NCBI GenBank assembly: GCA_951799445.1
Contig: OX637288.1
Location: 2,501 to 66,500 of the forward strand
Direction of reading: 5' to 3'
From: Pseudisothecium myosuroides
Taxonomy: Eukaryota > Streptophyta > Bryopsida > Hypnales > Lembophyllaceae
Length of the DNA: 64,000 nt
Of the stretch, positions 12,046-22,616 are shown piece by piece (the first letter of the stretch is position 1; every line of letters begins with the position of its first letter). Both the position numbers and the translations under genes were made by a program. Below the pieces are notes generated by a model that saw nothing but the letters and a program-made list of their open reading frames with translations, was not told the origin of the DNA and made no database searches.

Positions 12046-12978
12046 TTAACCCCTAAAGTTTCATGACTGTGTAATCACCAAAAATGCTCCAAAATTGCCA
12101 TTCCTAATACAACTACCAAATTTTTGGAAAAAAACAATTTTTGACACAAATAATCGTAGGATCTTGTAGTATGATATTTTGAAAACATGTGGTGAAAATT
12201 TCAAAAAATTCCACCGTGTGGATCCTAAGGTATAAGCATTGAAAGTCTCCTAACCATTTTTTTAATCCTGTGAAAAAACGGGCAGCTGCACTGTGCAAGC
12301 TCACTTTTCAATGAAAACATGCCAATAAAGGTGGTGCTTCTTTGAATTCGGTTTCCTGAATCAGTTGTCTATATGCTTGAAAAATCTCACATCATTTGGA
12401 ATTGTACAACACATAGGAAAAAAATAGTAAGTAGAAAGAAGTAGAAAAATGATTCAAAGTACGAAATTGTTAAAAATTTAATCATGGAATTTAAAAATGC
12501 CAATCCCGATGGTTGTAGTGTTGTAATAATCAATCTACATCCTAGGATTTTATTTTTTTCCAAAAATATTGAAAATTGAGTTAAATAAACAACTCTAAAG
12601 TTTTTTTTAGAGTAGAAAATCCATAACTACCCACAATTCAAAAACCCTCATAACGTTTGACTCATTGATTGAAATGGAATGACTCAAAGCTTTTTAAGTA
12701 TATATAAATGTAGAGAACCAATTCCAAAAAAAAAATTTCTGGAAAAAATGATTTTTTCAAATCAACCCAAACTGCCCAGTTACAAAAATAAGTAATATAT
12801 TAGGTCACAACTTTTGACTCGTATTTTGAGATGTCATGAAACTTGGCACACACAAAGATATTCCTCGCCCCCACCTTCTATTAAAATTTCAGCCTCAAAT
12901 ATGGATATCTTTGGTCACACGTACCTACCCAAAATTTCTACACGGCCCTAAAACCCATGTTGGTCCTTTAGGGGTTAA
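12046..12978 (+). mobile_element. Complete TTAA-flanked non-autonomous DNA element, copy 2
   Basis: Runs from TTAA-CCCCTAAAG at 12046 to CCTTTAGGGG-TTAA at 12978, about 933 bp. Its left half matches 44112 onward (GCTCCAAAATTGCC, then a TAGGATCTTGTA block). Its right end matches the reverse complement of 209 onward. No transposase is encoded, so it would need an enzyme supplied in trans. Length, termini and TTAA sites agree with copies 1 and 3. Confidence 0.75.
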
Positions 12979-13416
12979 GTCATTCTTACTTTTTTTTTCC
13001 TACTTATTATTTGTTTCTTGTATGTTATACATTCCTATCGTAACGATATTTCTATACATATTTATGTTTGTGCACGCGGAGGTTCATTGGTCCCAGGTAC
13101 AACATCACTTAATCCGAAAGTAGTAAATTATTTAAAAAAAACACAAAATGTGTATGGAACATAGGATGTTGGAAAGTTAGTGTGGAACAATCTACTTTTA
13201 CTATTTGGTTTGGGAGTGGGACTAGCCGTATTTCCTTTTTGAACTGCAGTTCCCACCCGCTTTACCAAACAAGACTATAGTTCCGGTGAAATGTTCGTCT
13301 GAAATTGTCGCTCGGTGATGCTTCGCCTTTGTCAGCTGCATCCTGATTGACAGAGAGCATTGTGCTGCTTAGATCTTGGAGCTGTAGACTGTTTTTCAAT
13401 CCCAGGCAACAGCCTC

Positions 13417-14661
13417 ATGATGACGTCGAGTGAGAGTGGACTTGCTGGTGGACGGGAGACCCTCGATGATGGGGTGATTGATTCGTGGGTTTGGGAATAC
13501 CTGCTAGGTCATGCATCTGGGCAGAAGATTGCTAGAAGTATTGTGGGGGCCTTCGAGAATGGATTCCCGCTCTCGGTGGTTCGCTTGGTTCAAATGCAGT
13601 ATGTCCGAGACCTGAATGAATTATACGAGGATGAGGGTCGTTTGATAGATTTGGTGTTGGCCCTCCGTTGTCTGGATTCGTTTGAAGACTCTCTTGTGGA
13701 GAGCTCGTCGGAGAATGAACAGCGGTGGCATTGGGGCCCCGGTTTGGACCAGCAGTCCTTGGAGGCTGGTGCACTCAAGCTGCCAATTCAGCTTTTGAGG
13801 AACTCGCTTGAGGGGTTGAGAGGCGAAGAGGAGGGCGACCGTAATGTTCAGCGTGCAATACGGAGGCTGTTGAAGAACTTCACGGAGCGCGTATGGCCCC
13901 AGTTTGGAGCCTTGGCTTTGCCTCGAATTGCTGCAAATGCGGTGACTTGGAGGACCCAAGGGTCGTTGGTTGTGGCACCAGGTTCTGGAGAGAAGAGGTG
14001 GCCGCGGATAGAGAAGTTAAAAGGTGCTCTTGAAGAACTCCGACTCCGGTACGCCACGTTACGAAAGCAGGTGGGCGTGGAAATAGAAGCACTTCGAGCA
14101 CGTCCCAAGCAACACCAGAGTCCACAAGAATCTTCCGCGATGGCCGACAGAGTCATGGACATGGCTATGATTAAATCACGCGTTAGGTCGACCCAAGACT
14201 TCACCTCGAGGTCTGATTTTGGGCGGTCCAGCAGCTCCCCGGCATTTGTGCGGTCCATGAAGCGCTCTCTCAACTACGATTCCGATTTCAAAGACCAGCC
14301 CACCTCGGGAAAAAATGCTCTTGCCCTGCGGACACCGAAATTGGAAATGTCGCACCTCTGGCCTCCTCCTCAACCAGCGACTACTGCACCAATGTCGCAC
14401 CTTCGGCCTCCTCCTCAACCAGCGACTACTGCACCCCTTGCCACTGACAATGGCGTTGTTGTTAAACGTCTCAACCAAAAGTTTACAAAGGAGGAGGATG
14501 CGGTCATTGAAGCAGGCTATCGGAAACACGGGAAACACTGGAAGACAATACTTGTGGAGAATCCTGATGTTCTCCGAGGACGAACTGATGTCAACTTGAA
14601 GGACAGGTGGCGGACTATTCAAAGAAATTTGCAGAAACAAGCCCAGTGTAGTGCTCAGTGA
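13417..14661 (+). CDS. TRF-like protein, paralogue 2 with canonical telobox Myb domain
   Basis: An intronless gene for 414 residues, starting at the first of two ATGs (13417), which fits the paralogues. Residues about 20-200 form a predicted all-helical region: DSWVWEYLL, FPLSVVRLVQM, YVRDLNELYEDEGRLIDLVLALRCL, NFTERVWPQFGALALPRI. Its hydrophobic pattern, an acidic segment followed by an ALxxL helix, recalls the TRF-homology dimerisation domain of animal TRF1/TRF2. The linker is rich in S/P/Q. The C-terminal Myb domain, about residues 355-405, has the expected aromatic and basic positions (KFTKEEDAVIEAG, KHGKHWKTI) and the third helix GRTDVNLKDRWRTIQRN, close to the telobox LKDRWRTxxK of TRF1. 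The expected role is nuclear, binding double-stranded telomere-type DNA. The Myb call is strong; the TRFH call is an inference by eye. Confidence 0.85.
   Translation: MMTSSESGLAGGRETLDDGVIDSWVWEYLLGHASGQKIARSIVGAFENGFPLSVVRLVQMQYVRDLNELYEDEGRLIDLVLALRCLDSFEDSLVESSSENEQRWHWGPGLDQQSLEAGALKLPIQLLRNSLEGLRGEEEGDRNVQRAIRRLLKNFTERVWPQFGALALPRIAANAVTWRTQGSLVVAPGSGEKRWPRIEKLKGALEELRLRYATLRKQVGVEIEALRARPKQHQSPQESSAMADRVMDMAMIKSRVRSTQDFTSRSDFGRSSSSPAFVRSMKRSLNYDSDFKDQPTSGKNALALRTPKLEMSHLWPPPQPATTAPMSHLRPPPQPATTAPLATDNGVVVKRLNQKFTKEEDAVIEAGYRKHGKHWKTILVENPDVLRGRTDVNLKDRWRTIQRNLQKQAQCSAQ
14347..14436 (+). repeat. 45-bp tandem duplication inside TRF-like gene 2
   Basis: Two nearly identical 45-nt copies (starts 14347 and 14392) encode MSHLWPPPQPATTAP and MSHLRPPPQPATTAP. 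The duplication is in frame and lies in the proline-rich linker just before the Myb domain, so it lengthens the linker without disturbing either domain. Confidence 0.95.
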
Positions 14662-15600
14662 TGAGCTTCATTTGATTTCCCATTTTGAGGTTGCCAGCGG
14701 CAAGTTAGGGTATGATTCTGGGAGTTATGAGAGTTCCGGAAGCTTTTTTCACGCTGTGTGCGTATTACAGTCATAATTTCATTATACATTGAAAATATCT
14801 TGGTCCCGAGTCCCACTGCCGTTCCTGTTCTTTGAGTCTCTCATACGTTTGTTGTTGTTACTATTTGTGCTTCAGTATTGTGTGAGTTGGTTATTTGGTG
14901 GTACTGTGGGAACCAGTCAAGACGTGCGGTGGATCACAGGTTTGTGAATGGTGGTGATCGACTACCAACTCTTATGAGGTTGGATGGGATTCAAAAGATT
15001 TGTACAAACTCTTTTTTCCCAAACACTGTCAATGGCAAAAAGTTAGCTTAACTAGACTTAAACCTGGAGTTTGGACATAGAGTTCAGAAGAAGTGATGTG
15101 AAGTGTGCAATGGATGATCCGCATGTCACAAGGACGCTTTCTTCAATCTGAACTTTCTTCTTGGAAGCTCTCAAGACCGCTTTCAAGTTCCGTTGCTTGG
15201 TACTTGTACTAGCACGATAAAGGAAATTTCCGTTGGAGCTCTTGGATCACTTTCCCATTCCAACCTTGTGGTAGAAATTTTTGACCAAGTCCCCGATCCA
15301 TGACGTCTTCTGTTCACTAGCTTATTGTAGTCTGATTTTTGGGGAGGCAGAAGATGTCTAGGTTGCGAATTGTCTAAATTTCCTCGATGCTTATTGTTTT
15401 CCCATCATTTGTGATTTGCGATTTCCAATTTTGTACGATGTGTGCATTTTCCCATCGGTTGAGTGGTTTGCATGGGGTCGTTGCCTGCGGCTACTGATAC
15501 TATTCTGGGTGCAGGATTTGGAGTTTGCGATACTTGGATTTTGCTCATGAGCAGCGCCTTTGGTCTTTGCAAACGTTTTGAAGTTATTCCTTTGGGTTAA
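14662..15600. other. Intergenic DNA between TRF-like gene 2 and the orphan gene
   Basis: Nothing beyond probable 3' and 5' untranslated sequence was seen. No conserved open frame or RNA gene was recognised. Confidence 0.4.
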
Positions 15601-17076
15601 ATGTTTGCTTCCGTGAACCGTGATCGCTCCATTGTGGACGTGGATGCCGCATGTTTCATGATGGATGTCCGTGACTTACCTCGTATGTTTGGAGAAATCG
15701 TCAAGCCCGCCAACCATAGAGCTCCTATCAGGGATTTAAAGTATTTTCATGAGTGGTTGAGTGTGATTTCAGACCCCATTGTTGTGAAGGTGAATGTTGG
15801 GGCCACCGCAGAGGGGAGGCAACGTGGCAAACGTGTGATTTGCCAAGAGTTGCGGAGGCACCACCGATTGACATTGACTATCAGCGGCGATTCGCTAGTT
15901 CTCTCGAAGAGCCAGGTCAGTATTCCTCTACAAGCCATGGTCGATGCTCTCCAAGCTTGTGGACACAAGGAATGTCGAGTGGGGTTCTATGGAATGAAAT
16001 GGGCCTACCCAAATGCTCAACTGAGGATCGATCGTTGTGTTGAACTCCATACGGCTCTTCATGGTAGGCTGGCCATTATCAAAAGAAACAAATTTGACAT
16101 CGGCACCCGACTGCCGACCGCAACAGTGGACGTCTTCCGCTTCAGTGAGAGACAGGTATTCCCCCATCGAATGTATAGGGAGGGAAGGGTGCATGACATG
16201 TTCAGCATTGTGGGCTTTGGTTCCATTGATTTTACCGTGCCTCATCATCCAGTGATCAAAAGCATCAAAATCTATCAGGAAATGACCCATGCTGTAATCT
16301 CGGAAATACCAAAGACTTGCTTGGATGATATGCCTAGGACCCTGCGAACTTTGCGCATACGGTTGGAACAGTTCAAGACACTGTTGCAGGATTGGGAACG
16401 CTCCGAAGATGATGAACTCAAAGAGAACATACTCGGTACGAGGATCGAAATCACGGTTGTTGGTGTTAGTTCGGTCCGAGAAGCCGCCAAGATCTGTCTT
16501 GACCTCGATCTTCTCACGATTCAGGGCATTGAAAGAATGTTGGGAGGGCCCTTCCAAGTTCGAAACATTTCCATGTATGAGGTCCTACATGAAGCTGTGT
16601 CAAAGGTTCGTGCATTCGAAGAGCAAGTGCAGGGCAGAAATGAAAACAAGCCGACCATTAGGATGCGGACTGCATTAACAGAAGCGCGGCAGGCTCTTGG
16701 ATGGAGTGGCAAGCACATGCCCAACCACCTGGTGGAAGCGAGGAACTGGATTCAACTATCCGCTGTTGCTGATCAAGGAGAAAGGGAAGTCCCTGCTTTT
16801 CAATATGATGGTTGGGAGCAGGACATGGAGCATGTACGTCCAGTGATTCAGGACTTCCTTGACAATGCAAATTGGCAAAATCACAGCAATCAGCAACGTA
16901 ACCCTGACCCTCATCCCATTTTCCTACAAAAAAAACGTGGGAGTGGGTATTTTAAAGTAAAGGGTGTCTACTTTGATCGTGTAAGTGGCGCTCGTCATTT
17001 TGTCAACAAGCATGGCGTTCACTGGAGGAGATGGGTTCAATCGAAGCTGCCGCCGGTAGATGTGCCTATTCCATAG
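15601..17076 (+). CDS. Orphan intronless gene, 491 residues
   Basis: A long uninterrupted frame starting at ATG 15601, directly after an in-frame TAA, and ending TAG at 17076. I do not recognise the family. The protein looks globular and evenly mixed, with no signal peptide or membrane segment. It has a basic N-terminal third (RGKRVICQELRRHHR), a motif GFYGMKWAYPNAQLRIDRC, an acidic helical stretch around residues 255-280 (LQDWERSEDDELKEN), then a beta/alpha-like segment (TRIEITVVGVSSVREAAK) and a basic C terminus (HFVNKHGVHWRRWVQSK). It is not similar to the TRF-like trio on either side, although it shares their strand and lack of introns. Capture from a transposon or virus-like source is possible but nothing proves it. 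Confidence 0.75.
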   Translation: MFASVNRDRSIVDVDAACFMMDVRDLPRMFGEIVKPANHRAPIRDLKYFHEWLSVISDPIVVKVNVGATAEGRQRGKRVICQELRRHHRLTLTISGDSLVLSKSQVSIPLQAMVDALQACGHKECRVGFYGMKWAYPNAQLRIDRCVELHTALHGRLAIIKRNKFDIGTRLPTATVDVFRFSERQVFPHRMYREGRVHDMFSIVGFGSIDFTVPHHPVIKSIKIYQEMTHAVISEIPKTCLDDMPRTLRTLRIRLEQFKTLLQDWERSEDDELKENILGTRIEITVVGVSSVREAAKICLDLDLLTIQGIERMLGGPFQVRNISMYEVLHEAVSKVRAFEEQVQGRNENKPTIRMRTALTEARQALGWSGKHMPNHLVEARNWIQLSAVADQGEREVPAFQYDGWEQDMEHVRPVIQDFLDNANWQNHSNQQRNPDPHPIFLQKKRGSGYFKVKGVYFDRVSGARHFVNKHGVHWRRWVQSKLPPVDVPIP

Positions 17077-18250
17077 TGGGTAGTTGCGAGAGCCCTCAAA
17101 TAAACCCTCCCTCATCTGAAGAAAACATGGGATGTACTTGCCATTTTCACCTAACAAATGATGCATATTTTTTAGATGTGAAGTTCATTGCGAGTTCTGC
17201 TGTCCTGGAGGTTTAAGTTTTGGAATAAAAGGTTGTGTTGGCTGCAGTCTTGTGCAAAAGTTGTGATGAGTTCCATGTAGAGCTTGTGGAATTCATCAGA
17301 CTAGGAGGCTTTTGTTGGGAAGGGATGGACTTAGAGGAGGTGGGAGACCGTCAGGAGGTTGTGGTGTCATGTTTGGTGGCTTTGCAGGTGTAGCTTCTTG
17401 AGCCGAACCTAGGTGGCAAGGTTGGACTCCTTGAATTGTCTTTTTGTCATTGGGTTCTCACGGTAGCCTGGTTGGACACAGAAATTGGAGTGTTGGATTT
17501 GCTTTTTGAATATGCTCAGTACTTTCAGCCCTTGAGATTTACATGTGACTGTGTGATTGATACATAAAACATTGTTCATTCCCAGTGTAGCCAATTTTCA
17601 AGGTGTTTTTCTTGTGGATGAACACAGAGGCCATCATGTTCAGCTCATATCTGGATGCCATTCAATTTATTAAAATCTTGAGCTGGAGGAATTGATTGAA
17701 TGCTTTGGTATTAGTTGGAAGTTGCATGTTGGATTGTCTACATAGATATTTGAAAGAGGAAAGTACCCTTGTTGGACGCTTCAGACTGGTCTCTTACCCT
17801 AATATACCCTTGTCTTTAACTCAAAAGAATTTGGTTGTATGACGTATCTTTGAAACTGCAAAAATTGCGGTTCTCTCAACACATATTTAGACTTTGTCTT
17901 TGCATTGTATTCCTGGATGGTGGCCAAGTCATGCACGCAAAACCACCTGAGGATGCAGTGTTGTACTTTTGGGGGCCTTGAGTAAGCTCACTGAAACTGC
18001 TTGACATGAGCTTCCTTTTACAAGCAAGGACATGGATGAAACATGTAAGCCCTAGTAATTCGTGAGTGTGTTTGTCTGATCTAATCCCACTTCATTTGCT
18101 CCATATATTTCATGCCCATCCATATGTGTGTAGGTGGCTTTTTATTGGATATCACTACTCCCGATGGAGTCTGTTGTCTCAAATTGGGATGTACAAGTTT
18201 GGATCAACCCATGTGGAAAGATTGACATACTCAACAGCGGGAACCATCTG
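17077..18250. other. Intergenic DNA
   Basis: Only short scattered frames occur. No repeat, RNA gene or conserved coding region was recognised. Confidence 0.4.
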
Positions 18251-18430
18251 TGGCGCACGTACTGGCTTCTATTTTGAAACTAGTGTGTAGGTGAACCTTT
18301 CTTGTATGCAACTGCAGTGTAACAGGCGGTCTTGATGTAGGAACACTCTCTGGCACACGCACTGGCTTCTATTTTGAAACTAGTGTGTAAGTGAACCTTT
18401 CCTGTATGCAATTGCAGTGCAACAGGCGGT
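18251..18430 (+). repeat. Recent 100-bp tandem duplication upstream of TRF-like gene 3
   Basis: The about 80-bp segment starting TGGCGCACGTACTGGCTTCT at 18251 recurs 100 bases later at 18351 with few changes. It ends about 160 bp before the start codon at 18594, so it lies in the putative promoter or leader. Confidence 0.9.
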
Positions 18431-18593
18431 TTTTCTGTGTTTTTTTGTGGGCAACTATGGTTCCAGCTCACATTCCAAGGCACATGCATACTTTTGAGCC
18501 TTCACGGTTGTTGTTTTTGTGCTCCCCGTTTCTTTTGTGAGTGAAATGTCGTGAGTCTCTAGCATTGCTCCATTCCTCCAGGATTCAAGCTCC

Positions 18594-19832
18594 ATGTTCT
18601 TCCTCACAAAGATGACGACACGCACGTATGCAGGTCCTTCCGGACTACAGGTTGGCCGATTTACACTCGTCACAAACTGGATTTGGGAGTTGCTCTTGAA
18701 GAACACGTCGGGTAGAAATCTTGTTGGTACGGTTTCAGTGAGTGGTTGCTTCCCGTTTCCAATGGACACACAACGTCTCAACCAAATGATCATGGTTAGG
18801 GAATTGACCGACATGGTGGAGGATTGCAATGAGCTTATCGATGTAGACAGGGCTTTCGGTTTTCTCAGAGGCTTGCTCAAAACACTTGTCCGAAGTGATC
18901 TGGTGAACGATGAGCAGTCCAAGTGGGGACCGGGTTTCCAGCAGCTTACGTTGGGGTCAGATGAAGTTCAGGTACCAATCGAGGAGTTGTTGGCTCAAAT
19001 GACTAGTTTGATGGAAGAGCATGCGACTCCGGAACAAAGCGATGAGGAAGTGAGGAAGATTTTGTGTAACTTCACTAGCTTTGTGTGGGATCTCTTCGGA
19101 CCCCTTGCATTGGATGGCATCTCTGCAGGTTTCGTATCTCGGGCTGAAAGAGCTGCGCTGGTCGTGCCCCATGCTGCACAAGACCTGCATGACGAGGAAT
19201 TGGAGAATATTGGGCGGGATATTGAAGGACTTCATCAAGAGCACAGGCAGTTGGTTGAGCTGCTTGGTGACCACAAAAAGTTGTACGAAAACATGGCGGC
19301 ACTCAATTGCGCAGGTCCGGGAAGGAAGTTGGGGATCAGTGACAGCGTATTACAGCAGGCAAACACGATTTCCCAAAAATTCATGCCCACACCCTCTCCT
19401 TCGGAGTCTGTTGTCCTATTGCCTAGTAGCTCCCCAGAGTTTGCATCAGGGTCGAAGTCGATTGCACGCTCCCCTCCTTTGGATTCTGACGCCACAGATA
19501 CTGTTATCATTGGCGCTACTCCGGTGCAGAGATTTGGACCCACAACGTTGGGGTCCAAATTTCTTGCAAGGGGCGGTGCGAGGGGTGCTAATGTCAGTCA
19601 AGCGCTTTTGAAGGGGAATAAAAGGTTGTTCAAGGAGTTCTCGGTTGTGGAGGACCGGGCTTTTGGAGCGGGTTTAGTATCGTTTGGAGAGAACGATCTC
19701 AAAGGAATTCTTCAGGCCAAGAAAATCACACTTGAAGGACGTACTGTGAGTGATCTTCAGGAGCGCCTTCGGACATGCAAGCCGGGTACAGATTTGTATG
19801 CTGCGTGGAAGCGATGTGGGGGATCACCTTGA
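18594..19832 (+). CDS. TRF-like family protein, paralogue 3 (diverged Myb-like C terminus)
   Basis: An intronless gene for 412 residues; a second in-frame ATG at 18612 is an alternative start. It shares with the other two copies TNWIWELLLKNTSG, FPMDTQRLNQM, RELTDMVED, NDEQSKWGPGFQQLTLG and NFTSFVWDLFGPLALDGI, so the whole N-terminal 200 residues are conserved. The middle region is Ser/Pro rich. The C terminus aligns with the Myb domain (LFKEFSVVEDRAFGAGLVSFGEN), but the tryptophans are missing and the third helix reads GRTVSDLQERLRTC, like gene 1 and unlike the telobox of gene 2. It may act as a partner that dimerises with gene 2 but does not bind telomere DNA itself (inference). AATAAA occurs at about 19961. 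Confidence 0.75.
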   Translation: MFFLTKMTTRTYAGPSGLQVGRFTLVTNWIWELLLKNTSGRNLVGTVSVSGCFPFPMDTQRLNQMIMVRELTDMVEDCNELIDVDRAFGFLRGLLKTLVRSDLVNDEQSKWGPGFQQLTLGSDEVQVPIEELLAQMTSLMEEHATPEQSDEEVRKILCNFTSFVWDLFGPLALDGISAGFVSRAERAALVVPHAAQDLHDEELENIGRDIEGLHQEHRQLVELLGDHKKLYENMAALNCAGPGRKLGISDSVLQQANTISQKFMPTPSPSESVVLLPSSSPEFASGSKSIARSPPLDSDATDTVIIGATPVQRFGPTTLGSKFLARGGARGANVSQALLKGNKRLFKEFSVVEDRAFGAGLVSFGENDLKGILQAKKITLEGRTVSDLQERLRTCKPGTDLYAAWKRCGGSP

Positions 19833-21500
19833 GTTCAATGTCTGTAGCAGCAGGTTTAGGATTTAGGGACTTCAAAGAGTTGAGGTAGTTGTTCATGATT
19901 GTTGCCTTAGAAGTCACCATATCGAGTCTTGATCAGGCAGATGTCCCCCATAATTGACAAATAAAAAATTTGAACAACTTTGGATTCATTTCATATTTCC
20001 CAACATAACTCCAAAGTTTTGATGGTTTTGTCATGAACTCTCGTGTGTTGTTACACCCTAAACCCTTTTGCACCATCTGGGAGAGGAGATGCTACAATAG
20101 GTTGTACGTCAAGTCGAGCCTGCTAAGTACTTCATTGGGGAGCAGGTTTGTTTCTCACTCTTTGATCTGATTGCTATACAGTATGTTGATGAAGGATTCT
20201 TGTCCTGTTGAATCTTTATTTCTTTTGGGTTGTCATTGTAGCATTTGAATCAGATTAGTCCTAAAGCCAAGAGTCTTTGCTCATTGGATTTTTTGCAAAA
20301 TTAAAAAAATAAGGAGACTAGCTACTTTCCTATACCACAATTTTTATGGAATTGACAAATTTTGTACTCCTCATGTGGCAACTTGGTTGTTTGTTGTAGC
20401 ATGTGTCAACTGGGTTTTTCATTGAGTGTTTGAGCTTTATGAGAGCACATGGTTGACAAAATCAGCAAGTTGTCGATTTGTTGGCCACCCACGTGTCATT
20501 GCAGCCCACAATTGTGAGCTTCATGAGGGAAGAATAGATTCCAATGATCTTTCATTGGCTGGTTCATGGGAAATACTGTCATGGAGTGTCAGAGTTGCAT
20601 TGTGAGTTGTGACGTGCATAAGTAAGTGTACTTATCATGGCATCCAAAAAATGCCTTGTTATTGGAAAGAGATGTTTCCTCGATTATTGAATTTGATGTA
20701 ATTTTGTGATGCAGGTGAAGGAGCCAAGTCATCAACTATTCGACCAGTGCACAAGCCTTTCCAAATGATGGAAAATATTGCTAAAGATGACGGAAAAATG
20801 TGTCTTAATCCTTCCTTGTAGGATACAGGTCATTTTGTTAGAAAATACATACAAGGGAGTAGAAGGTGCCAAGATTGTCACACATGATGCATTATCTCCA
20901 AGTTTGTAGAGGAAAAAGAATTTCTGTGTACAAACAATAATTATACATGCCCATTAACCTGATTCGGAGTTCATTCAAACTAATGCACAACAAACTCCTC
21001 TTTCCTACTTGCATCCACAATTTTTTTCATACTCACTTGCTGAATAGGGGTTTAAGAAAATCTTGTGAAGACTTCTCGATTGAATACAAAGGTGAATGAC
21101 AGATTCCATTTCCTTGATAATGAGTGGGATTAGAGAACTCTGCCAGACATTCTTGCACAGCTTGAAATCAATATCTTCCATCTATCAAGGATCTATCATC
21201 TTTCTCTCCTCGTTGAAATTCCCTTCAAAAGCCTGCTCAACACGCAGCGCTCAGATCTCCACTCCAAGCCTACACTGAGATGCTAAACCTAACTCTATTG
21301 AAGCAATTTGCTTTGCCAACTAGCTCATCCTTGGTGCTGTTATAAGTGGTGATCACCCGTCACATGCCATTCCAAATCGTAAGGTCTTACATGATGAAGA
21401 TTAAAGCCCAAATGTCAAAGGCAACCCGACACACTGGTCCCGTAGCCTACTCGACAAACTAAGCAAGTGGATAAAAAACCATAAGTATGCTTTCATATCA
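19833..21500. other. Intergenic DNA
   Basis: Apart from the 3' flank of TRF-like gene 3, no recognisable gene, RNA or repeat was seen. Confidence 0.4.
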
Positions 21501-22616
21501 GTCAGTGAGAAGAGAAAAATACCAGAATTCCATCGGGCGCAAGCAACTTGCACACAGATTTCCAATACTGAATCCTGCGGCCAGTTGAAATATTGTCCAG
21601 AAACCTGCTTACAAGGTGCACAGCAGTCCTAGAAGTCAGATCGACCCGAAGCCAAAAAACACAAAATTCACAAAAACCCATTTGATAGGGGTATATTCTT
21701 GAAATATGTGCTTGAGAGACACACACAACAAAAAGGGACAATGACCTCAGAATGACCACGACCTCGTTGTTCAATGTCCCAGGATAGAATCCATTATCAT
21801 GATAGATTCAATACTAGTAAGCCACTGCCACGACTTCATAGTAGAATGATAACAGTCCTATGCATTCATATACCTGCCATTCAATGCTCACGCAAACGGA
21901 TAAAATCTCCTCGCTCTGCACATTCCAATCGGCGGGCAAAACAGATAGCTTCTCCTCTCGAGCAACGGTGTTGTTGACTTCGTCACTTTCACATCCACCG
22001 CGATGCCAACTTTTCAAACCACTGCAAGCCCACATATGTTCAGAGTGAGAGTTCAGGAGAAGAAATTGCAACATCGTGATTACAGATTTCGTGTTTTTTA
22101 GTACTTACTTGGGCTCCGGGATTCACACTTTCGTTGTCCACCTCATCAGCAAATGTCCAGGGCAGCCAAGCTGTTCGGAAGTTGCCCTACTCTGAGTTGA
22201 TGACCTGCAATTCATGTTGACGATGACAACAACTTTGAAACTCCACTCCTCATTTTTCAATCCCCTTCTGTATCATAAAATATGAACAGGTGCTCTCATC
22301 CCAAATAAGCAAGGATTTGTATATCATTTGAAGGCAATCCATCATCTAAGAATGCACAAGTTGATTCCTAAGTGAGATCGACAGCCTTGTCTGATACCTC
22401 AGCTCTCCGGAGACTCTGAAGATAATTGCCACAACAACAGCAGGATAGGCAAGAAACTTACCGTCTCCCTCGACTGGGGAAGGGTTCAATCCATTTCTTC
22501 ACAGCGTCCTCTCGTTCCACGTAACAAGCATTCGTCCCTGTTCCAAGGATGGAACCAATCATTGTCTCTTCCTGAAAATTGTACTTGTCCCCCGCCCAAC
22601 GTGCGCTCAGTATCAC
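21500..22616 (-). pseudogene. Hexokinase pseudogene fragment
   Basis: On the minus strand the exon at 22616-22462 encodes MIGSILGTGTNACYVERE followed by DAVKKW. This is the hexokinase signature GTGTNA.YVER, the glucose-binding large-domain region; hexokinases phosphorylate glucose with ATP. The next exon, 22204-22109, reads VINSE-stop-GNFRTAWLP against the expected VINMEWGNF: the tryptophan codon TGG has become TAG. The phase between the two exons also disagrees. A weaker match at about 21600-21500 (SVCKLLAPDGIL) may be the late helix of the large domain. The N-terminal exons with the LGGTNFR phosphate loop were not found. Splice sites are still GT-AG. So it is a recent, truncated relic. Confidence 0.65.
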
